35,555 nt of DNA. Origin: Flavobacteriia bacterium (GTDB lineage Bacteria; Bacteroidota; Bacteroidia; Flavobacteriales_D; Crocinitomicaceae). The notes under the pieces are model-generated. The model was not told the DNA's origin. It ran no database searches and was given only the letters and a program-made list of their open reading frames with translations. Below, piece by piece: positions 29,111-35,555 of the stretch. A program made the position numbers and the translations under genes. How positions within the stretch are numbered: position 1 is the stretch's first letter; each line of letters opens with the position of its first letter. The DNA lies in contig CANGZT010000009.1 in the NCBI GenBank assembly GCA_947458955.1, forward strand, positions 1 through 35,555, read 5' to 3'.

Positions 29111-31081
29111 TTATTTTATTTTGTCAAAGCGTTGAATCAAAGGGTTCAACGCTTTTTTTGTTTCAGGTGATAAAGTACTTTCGTTATCTGTGTAAATGCG
29201 TTTAGCAATTTGCTCATAACTAGGTTCGTTTAACATTAACTCGTATAGCTGATAATTACTTTCTATATCACCATACTTTGATAAAAAAGTATCGATAGCT
29301 TCTGCTGTTTTTATATACCCAAAGCGTATGCTTTGATTGAACCAAAGCCTTTGCAATGCCTTATTTGGATGTGTAGAAAAATGATATTTACTTTCTAAAT
29401 AGTCTAGTTTCTCTGTGCTGATCGTTTTGGGTAAAAGTTGAATAAATACATACCAATCATCTAATGTGTATTTTTTAACAAGGCGTTTAAACTTCTTTAT
29501 TTTTGAAAATTTACGCTGATAACTATACAATTTACAATCTCTGTGTATGGTTTTATACCTTTTGGATTCAATGAGTAAATCTTGCTTGTTTAATTTACTG
29601 TCCGCTAACCAATGTTTGATGTTGTAATTGATGATTTCGTTTTGAATTAAGAAATGGGTTAGTTCACGTTCAAATCGTTCCTTGGTGTTTACTGTTTTTT
29701 TCTTATTATAATTAGCTAAAAAGCGTTCAAATAAGGTTCTACCGATTGTTTTTTCAAGATGATTCAGAAATAAAAAGCCTTTAAGTTGATAATTCATTCT
29801 TTCTTGATAATTAATATAGTAGTTTTCTTCGCAAGGCTTACTGTATACATTCGAGAGCTTTACTAGAGGAATGTGTAGTGTTTTTGCATTTTTTCGATTT
29901 TGTTCAACATAACTTTTTATTAAAAAATCTCGGTATTCAATGCTTGTGTTTTTGGTTTTGATATATAAAGCTAAAAAGCGGTTCATGCCAATGATTAATT
30001 GCCGATTAGGCTCACATTTGGTGCTGAATAAGGGGTAGGGCCAAGTTTGAAATAGGTATTCTTGTAAATAATCATCTGAGGATTGGAATCTGCTTAAACT
30101 CACTGGATGTACGAAGGATAAATTGGGGTAGTCGAAGGACTTGAAGGGAAATTTTGGGGGTAAAATACAAAGATTATTTTCCTTACGTTGAAGATCTCCA
30201 AATAGGGTTGTCGTTTGATTTTTTAGAAAATTAAAACGTTTAAATTCAGTTGTTATTTTACTTGATGTAAATTGATTTAAGTAATAGATTGTTATTTCTT
30301 TATTTATTTTTTTTGAAGCTAAATTCCCCAAGAAAATACCAATATCATAAACTGCGAGTTTATGGGGTGATTCGTAAAAAAATCGATTGCTATCTAGTTG
30401 GTGAAGGTTGGTTGTAGAACCGAAAATAGGAGTTAGGTTACAATCATTTTCAATCTCTATTGAAAAATCAAGTTTGTGGTGACTTACATCTTGAATTGGA
30501 ATCCAATTTCGAGTGTATTTTTCACCTGGAATGGTGTAAAGTAGGTTGTGAGCTGGTCTTATGCTATCGATGTACCAATGTAAATTGGTTGGTTTCTCTG
30601 TGGTTTGGTAATAAATGTTGACGAAACGAGTGTGTTTGGTGATGTTTACACTCAAAGGGGCGCCATGAATACTATCTTCAAGTCCAATTACATAGTCAGT
30701 GTTTTTTTCATTTCCAATTTTACCTACTGTCACCTTTTGAATTTGAAGTCCATTGATGTCAAAAAGTATAGTATCGCTTTTGTGTTTTTTCAAACGGTAT
30801 CGAGCAATACCGTAAATAGATTTATTGCTAAAGTTGATGTCTAAATCCAGGTGAAGTTGTTCGGCAACTACCTGTCTTGTATTGGCATAACTGAAATCAT
30901 TACCAAGTTCTAAATCAGTGATGCTTGGTTTTATCACCTGTTTTTCCTCATGGTTTGTAGTACACGAAACGACAAAACCAACCAAGATCAAAAGACTAGT
31001 TGAAACTATATTTTTTTTATATTTTTTAAATTTCAATATATTGAATTTTAATTTGTTAATATTTAAAATATAATTAATCAC
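29111..31081 (-). CDS. M1/leukotriene-A4-hydrolase-like lipoprotein lacking all canonical catalytic residues (pseudo-aminopeptidase)
   Basis: Lipobox GFVVSC; N-terminal M1 domain (EQLHLDLDINFSNKSIYGIARYRL, IQDVSHHKLDFSIEI); LPPKFPFKSFDYPNLSFVHPVSL aligned to LTA4H [23 protein letters not shown]; C-terminal helical repeat domain ALQRLWFNQSIRFGYIKTAEAIDTFL. Confidence 0.8.
   Translation of the reverse strand: MINYILNINKLKFNILKFKKYKKNIVSTSLLILVGFVVSCTTNHEEKQVIKPSITDLELGNDFSYANTRQVVAEQLHLDLDINFSNKSIYGIARYRLKKHKSDTILFDINGLQIQKVTVGKIGNEKNTDYVIGLEDSIHGAPLSVNITKHTRFVNIYYQTTEKPTNLHWYIDSIRPAHNLLYTIPGEKYTRNWIPIQDVSHHKLDFSIEIENDCNLTPIFGSTTNLHQLDSNRFFYESPHKLAVYDIGIFLGNLASKKINKEITIYYLNQFTSSKITTEFKRFNFLKNQTTTLFGDLQRKENNLCILPPKFPFKSFDYPNLSFVHPVSLSRFQSSDDYLQEYLFQTWPYPLFSTKCEPNRQLIIGMNRFLALYIKTKNTSIEYRDFLIKSYVEQNRKNAKTLHIPLVKLSNVYSKPCEENYYINYQERMNYQLKGFLFLNHLEKTIGRTLFERFLANYNKKKTVNTKERFERELTHFLIQNEIINYNIKHWLADSKLNKQDLLIESKRYKTIHRDCKLYSYQRKFSKIKKFKRLVKKYTLDDWYVFIQLLPKTISTEKLDYLESKYHFSTHPNKALQRLWFNQSIRFGYIKTAEAIDTFLSKYGDIESNYQLYELMLNEPSYEQIAKRIYTDNESTLSPETKKALNPLIQRFDKIK
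29126..29158 (+). terminator. Intrinsic terminator of fabI, inside the 3' coding end of the opposing gene
   Basis: AAAGCGTTGAA-TCAAAGGG-TTCAACGCTTT followed by TTTT; perfect 11-bp stem. Confidence 0.85.
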
Positions 31082-31116
31082 TTTAATTATTGGTAGAATA
31101 AATATTTTTTTAACAC

Positions 31117-31207
31117 CTAATGTCTTATGTCTAGTGACTACTGTCTTTTGTCTAATGTCTAATATCTTTTGTCTAGTGACTATTGACTATTGACTAGTGT
31201 CTCGTAT
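31117..31207. repeat. Heptameric degenerate tandem repeat, 13 units of consensus CTWNTGW
   Basis: CTAATGT CTTATGT CTAGTGA CTACTGT CTTTTGT CTAATGT CTAATAT CTTTTGT CTAGTGA CTATTGA CTATTGA CTAGTGT CTCGTAT; no indels, next CTA is the complement of the stop codon of the adjacent gene. Confidence 0.92.
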
Positions 31208-31936
31208 CTATGCTTCTCTTCTCATAAAATGTTGTATCACCTCTGAAGCACCGTGTAAACCAAAAAGTCCAGGCATATAGCTGATGGTACCATAGAATGA
31301 GCGTTTAAAATTACTTCCATCTGTAAGTTTTAATGAGTCTTTAAGTTGTAATTCTGATGAATAAACAGCTTTAACTCGTTTAAAGTTTATTTTTTCTCTT
31401 TTTAAACGTTTTTTGATAGTTCGTCCTAGTTTACAGTTGTGTGTGTTTTCAAGTTTAGTGACTTGTACTTTAGAGGGATCTAATTTTCCACCTGCTCCCA
31501 AATGAGTGATGATTTTAATTTTTAGTCTAAGGCAGGCTTTGATCCATTCTAATTTTGGCGTGACTGAATCGATGCAGTCCATGACATAGTCTGGTTTGTA
31601 TTCTTCAAGTATTTCCCATACGCGTTCTGGAACGACAAATTCTTCAATAATGTTTAATTTGATGTCAGGGTTTATGTCTTTTATTTTTTCACCAAGAACC
31701 ACAGCTTTATTTCGATCGATAGTTGAATTTACTGCGGTCAATTGTCTGTTTTTGTTAGTTATATCAAAAACATCTCCATCGATAATGGTCATGGTTCCAA
31801 TTCCGGATCTAGCTATAAATTCACCAGCGAAGGATCCGATGCCTCCTAGACCAACGATTAATACATGTGCGTCTTTTAATTTTGCTATGTTCTCCTCTCC
31901 AATAAGTAAGGCGCTTCTTTCTAGCCAATTTCCCAT
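31208..31936 (-). CDS. tcdA: ThiF-family tRNA threonylcarbamoyladenosine dehydratase (TcdA-like)
   Basis: RSALLIGEENIAKLKDAHVLIVGLGGIGSFAGEFIARSGIGTMTIIDGDVFDITNKNRQL; SYMPGLFGLHGASEVIQ. Confidence 0.92.
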   Translation of the reverse strand: MGNWLERSALLIGEENIAKLKDAHVLIVGLGGIGSFAGEFIARSGIGTMTIIDGDVFDITNKNRQLTAVNSTIDRNKAVVLGEKIKDINPDIKLNIIEEFVVPERVWEILEEYKPDYVMDCIDSVTPKLEWIKACLRLKIKIITHLGAGGKLDPSKVQVTKLENTHNCKLGRTIKKRLKREKINFKRVKAVYSSELQLKDSLKLTDGSNFKRSFYGTISYMPGLFGLHGASEVIQHFMRREA

Positions 31937-32541
31937 TTCTTAAATACTGTTTTAAAGTTGTTGCTAATTATGTTTTTCAAATCTAACAAAGAAATCTCTT
32001 TTAAGGAAGCAACTTGTTGGTAAACTTCCTCAATGTTGTGGTTGAGATCGTTGTCTGTTTCTAAAAACAATCTGTCTTTTGGGATGGATTTGAGTGTAGA
32101 TTGTAATTTCTTGTCATGTAAAATAGCAGTTCCAATGCTGAGATAGAATCCCTCGTTTATTAAGATCGTTGTTAGGTTGGTCTTTCTGAATCCGTGAATG
32201 ATCCATGGTTGCTTAGGCTTTAGTGATCGTTTTATCTCAATTAATTCATTGTATGCTTTTATGCAATGAATAATAACAGGTAAGTTTAGTTTTTCAGCAT
32301 AAATTAGTTGTGATTTAAAATCTTTAATTTGTTTATTAATATCTGTTTGAATTGTTTTATCTAAACCAATTTCTCCAATAGCAAGGCAGTTTTTATGGGT
32401 GCAAATAGTTTCGTTAAATAAAAATTGATTTACCTCAAATGGAGCGATACCATAGCTGAAAGGTGAAGTTAAAACTTCTTTAGCGTGCATGATTTCTAAC
32501 CCAAATTCTTTTTTTTGATGCGTATGAAGGTTTATCAACAT
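31921..32541 (-). CDS. TatD-family hydrolase
   Basis: NLHTHQ, AIGEIGLD, LPVIIHCIKAYNELI, WIIHGFR, RLFLETDND; 16-nt overlap with tcdA. Confidence 0.88.
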   Translation of the reverse strand: MLINLHTHQKKEFGLEIMHAKEVLTSPFSYGIAPFEVNQFLFNETICTHKNCLAIGEIGLDKTIQTDINKQIKDFKSQLIYAEKLNLPVIIHCIKAYNELIEIKRSLKPKQPWIIHGFRKTNLTTILINEGFYLSIGTAILHDKKLQSTLKSIPKDRLFLETDNDLNHNIEEVYQQVASLKEISLLDLKNIISNNFKTVFKKWEIG

Positions 32542-32616
32542 TGTTTTTCTTTTTTAAACGAAAGATACCAATTTAAAATAAATTTCATATTTTCACGCCT
32601 TTGTAATTTTAAACCT

Positions 32617-34473
32617 ATGGAACAAACACAAAAAGGACACCCTAAAGGACTGTACTTATTATTCACCACTGAAATGTGGGAGCGTTTTAGTTACTACGGT
32701 ATGCGTGGTATTTTTACCCTTTTCTTGACTGGAGCTTTAATGTTTGATAAGAAAACGGCATCAGGCTTTTACGGTTCATATACTAGTTTGGTTTATTTGA
32801 CTCCAATTATAGGAGGTTATTTTGCCGATAACTTGTGGGGGAACAGAAGATCTATAATGGTAGGAGGTATCATGATGGCTATCGGTCAATTTTTTATGTT
32901 CTTAAGTGGGTCGTTCTACCAACAACATGATTTAGCTGTAACTTTTATGTTGATAGGCCTAACTTCATTAATTTTTGGAAATGGATTTTTCAAACCAAAC
33001 ATTTCTACGTTAGTTGGTCAATTATATTCTGAAACGGATAAACGTAAAGATGCTGCATTTACAATCTTCTACATGGGGATCAATTTAGGTGCTTTTATCG
33101 CTCCATTAATTTGTGGTGGTCTAGGTGAACGATATGATATTAATGGTAATCCAATTGCTGGCGCTTTCAAATGGGGGTTCCTATGTGCTTGTATTGGTAT
33201 GATTATCTCAGTTGTAATGTTCAAATTAAGAATGAACAAAGTACTTGTTGGTCCTGACGGTGAGCAAATTGGTGTAGTATCTAACAAGATGAGATTAGCG
33301 AAAATGAATGAAGACAAGGGAGTTGAAGTAGTTGATGCTCCTAAATCTAAAAGAAATGTGTATACAGGCGTTTTAGTTGGAATTTTCTTATTCATCATCT
33401 TAAGGCTTCAAGTGTTTATTTCTGCCGATGAATCTACTGTAGATGTTGTAAACAACTATATTTCTGCAGCTATTTTTGCTATCGCTGTCGCGATTCCTTT
33501 GATTATTATTCTTGATAAGTCGTTAACTAAAGTGGAAAAAAGCCAAATTAGCGTGATTTACATCATTGCATTTTTCGTAATTTTCTTCTGGGCTGCATTT
33601 GAACAAGCAGGTGCCTCATTGACTTTCTTTGCACAAGAACAAACAGATCGTGTATTCTTTGGTTGGGCAATGCCAGCAAGTTGGTTCGGTAGTTTTAACG
33701 CTGTATTTATAGTGATTTTGGCGCCAATAGTTTCAATTTTATGGACTAAATTGGCAAATAAAGGAAAAGAGCCTGCTTCACCATACAAACAAGCGATGGG
33801 GTTATTCTTACTTGCTTTAGGTTATGTGTTTATTGCCTATGGAGTAAAAGGGGTAGAGCCAGGAATCAAAGTAAGTATTATTTGGTTGACAGGTCTTTAT
33901 TTAATACATACGGTGGGTGAATTATTCTTATCACCAATTGGTTTGTCTATGGTAAATAAGTTAGCACCTGTTCGTTTTGCTTCTTTATTGATGGGAGTAT
34001 GGTTCTTAAGTACTGCTGCTGCGAATAACTTTGCTGGTTTCTTAAGTTCATTCTATCCAGAACCTGTTGTTAAAGCTTCTTATGTGCGTGAATTAGAAAA
34101 AGAATTTACTACTAAATCTCATAATGCACTATTACAAGTGGAAGATCTTAAAGAGGCTAAGTTAGCTGATACTACTGTTGTTTTTGATGCAAAAGGGGTA
34201 GAACAAAATGTGAAATATGATGCAATTAAGTTTAATAATTTATTTCCAAAAACAACTAATAAAAAACAATTAGAAGAAAACGCGAAAGTGATTGAAAAAA
34301 TCAAAATTGATGCAGCTAAAAACTCAATCAATATTGAAAAATCATTCTTAGGAATTAAAATCAATGATTTACATTCATTCTTCATGTTATTTGTTTACTT
34401 AGCTGGTGGTGCAGCCATTGTACTATTCTTCTTAAGTAAACCATTACTGAAAATGATGCACGGAGTTAAATAA
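32617..34473 (+). CDS. POT/PTR-family proton-dependent peptide transporter (MFS)
   Basis: HPKGLYLLFTTEMWERFSYYGMRGIFTLFLTGAL, NPNISTLVGQLY-type FKPNISTLVGQLY, FYMGINLGAFIAPLICG; preferred start ATG 32617 rather than 32515. Confidence 0.95.
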   Translation: MEQTQKGHPKGLYLLFTTEMWERFSYYGMRGIFTLFLTGALMFDKKTASGFYGSYTSLVYLTPIIGGYFADNLWGNRRSIMVGGIMMAIGQFFMFLSGSFYQQHDLAVTFMLIGLTSLIFGNGFFKPNISTLVGQLYSETDKRKDAAFTIFYMGINLGAFIAPLICGGLGERYDINGNPIAGAFKWGFLCACIGMIISVVMFKLRMNKVLVGPDGEQIGVVSNKMRLAKMNEDKGVEVVDAPKSKRNVYTGVLVGIFLFIILRLQVFISADESTVDVVNNYISAAIFAIAVAIPLIIILDKSLTKVEKSQISVIYIIAFFVIFFWAAFEQAGASLTFFAQEQTDRVFFGWAMPASWFGSFNAVFIVILAPIVSILWTKLANKGKEPASPYKQAMGLFLLALGYVFIAYGVKGVEPGIKVSIIWLTGLYLIHTVGELFLSPIGLSMVNKLAPVRFASLLMGVWFLSTAAANNFAGFLSSFYPEPVVKASYVRELEKEFTTKSHNALLQVEDLKEAKLADTTVVFDAKGVEQNVKYDAIKFNNLFPKTTNKKQLEENAKVIEKIKIDAAKNSINIEKSFLGIKINDLHSFFMLFVYLAGGAAIVLFFLSKPLLKMMHGVK

Positions 34474-34477
34474 TACG

Positions 34478-34501
34478 AAAGGGGCTTAGCCCCTTTTTTT
34501 T
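34478..34501 (+). terminator. Intrinsic terminator after first POT gene
   Basis: AAAGGGGC-TTA-GCCCCTTT with T8 tract. Confidence 0.93.
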
Positions 34502-34585
34502 GTTTATTGAATTCTATAATTTTCTAATTTTACACTTAATTTTAGAACTATACTAATTATTAATATTTTAATCTTCAAATTTTAT

Positions 34586-34602
34586 ACTGAGCTTGTCGAA
34601 GT
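34586..34602. repeat. REP-like 17-mer ACTGAGCTTGTCGAAGT
   Basis: Higher-GC word in an AT-rich intergenic region, recalled as a dispersed intergenic sequence (CTTCGACAAGCTCAG) in many bacterial genomes. Confidence 0.5.
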
Positions 34603-34623
34603 GCTGTAATCTTAAAATCAATT

Positions 34624-35555
34624 ATGTCAAAAAATCACCCTAAAGCCTTACCGTTTTTATTCTTTTCTGAAATGTGGGAACGTTTCGGATATTATTTAAT
34701 GATCGGAATTTTTACGCTGTATTTAAAAGATGCCGTAAATGGTTTTGGTATGACCGAAGCCGAAGCGTCTGATTTGTATGGAACGTTTATTGCCTTTGTG
34801 TTTTTAACACCCTTTATTGGAGGTTTATTAGCAGATAGAGTGCTAGGTTATAGAAAATCGATTACCATTGGTGGTATTATGATGGGAGTTGGGTATTGTT
34901 TGATGTCTATTCACTCTCTATCTATGTTATACACTGCTATGTTGTTAGTGATTTTAGGAAATGGTTTTTTTAAACCGAATATTTCAACATTGTTAGGAAA
35001 TGTGTACAATGATGAGAAATACATCCATAAAAAAGACGAAGGATACAACATCTTCTACATGGGGATTAATATTGGAGCTTTCATCTGTAATTTCTTTGGT
35101 GCAGCATTGTATAATATGATTGGATGGGGAGCTGCGTTTATAGCTGCTGGAATAGGTATGTTTATTGGAATTATCATTTTTTGGATTGGAACTAAACATT
35201 TTAAACATGTTGATGTAATCAAACCTGCCTCCGATTCGGATATGTCCTTATTGAAAATTTTTGGAGTAATTCTTTTTCCTTCAATCATTTTCGGATTAAT
35301 TGGGTATTTCTTACCAGAGCCATTAGTAGGTTCACATTCGACAGATGCTTTTTTGTTTGGATGTTTGCCAATAGTTTTCTTTTATGGAAGATTGTATGTA
35401 AAATCTCCGAAAGAAGAAAAAAGACCCATTGCCGCAATGTTGGCTATTTTTTCAGTAGTCATATTGTTTTGGGCGGTATTCAAACAAAATGGTTCAACGT
35501 TAAATACCTGGGCAGATCGATATACAAATCGTGAAATTCCATCTGCTATGGTACC
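34624..35555 (+). CDS. Second POT/PTR-family peptide transporter, 3' truncated by window end (absent from ORF track)
   Basis: ATG 34624 opens MSKNHPKALPFLFFSEMWERFGYYLMIGIFTLYLKDAVNGFG...GNGFFKPNISTLLGNVY...GYNIFYMGINIGAFICNFFG; frame stays open to 35555. Confidence 0.93.
   Translation, partial: MSKNHPKALPFLFFSEMWERFGYYLMIGIFTLYLKDAVNGFGMTEAEASDLYGTFIAFVFLTPFIGGLLADRVLGYRKSITIGGIMMGVGYCLMSIHSLSMLYTAMLLVILGNGFFKPNISTLLGNVYNDEKYIHKKDEGYNIFYMGINIGAFICNFFGAALYNMIGWGAAFIAAGIGMFIGIIIFWIGTKHFKHVDVIKPASDSDMSLLKIFGVILFPSIIFGLIGYFLPEPLVGSHSTDAFLFGCLPIVFFYGRLYVKSPKEEKRPIAAMLAIFSVVILFWAVFKQNGSTLNTWADRYTNREIPSAMV

Noticed and set aside
31117-31207. CRISPR-like array interpretation of the repeat region
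   Set aside because: Units are 7 bp with no spacers and no cas genes nearby; it is a tandem heptad array.
32515-32616. N-terminal extension of the first POT transporter
   Set aside because: Extends into the divergent tatD start; ATG 32617 (MEQTQKGHPKGLYLLF) fits the family.

Overview
AT-rich chromosomal window from a Bacteroidota genome, most likely order Flavobacteriales (inferred from gene content, gene order and a TTG-N19-TAnnTTTG promoter). It is mostly core genome. No rRNA, tRNA, CRISPR array, phage or transposase gene was seen. Readable genes in order: ychF, DUF2795, carB (no MGS domain), DUF4834-like, YfhO-like, CoA-binding protein, PduO-type adenosyltransferase, methyltransferase, DUF4301, DUF58, EamA transporter, FISUMP lipoprotein-type protein, beta-barrel protein, prmC, ligA, dapA, DHH phosphoesterase, two FKBP lipoproteins (first GldI-like), LysM/M23 peptidase, bamD-like, rpoZ, coaBC, DUF4835, recN, DUF423, MBL-fold hydrolase, fabI, an M1/LTA4H-like lipoprotein, TcdA-like, TatD-like, and two tandem POT transporters. 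The second POT gene runs off the window and is missing from the ORF track. Most notable: (i) the M1/leukotriene-A4-hydrolase-like lipoprotein (29111-31081) aligns without gaps to the family's active-site region, but every zinc ligand, the catalytic Glu and the GxMEN motif are replaced, so it looks like a full-length pseudo-peptidase; (ii) three separate intergenic arrays share a strict 7-bp period but have different consensus sequences (31117-31207, 7985-8019, 19515-19566); (iii) the fabI terminator hairpin lies inside the 3' coding end of the opposing gene; (iv) a REP-like 17-mer sits between the POT genes.
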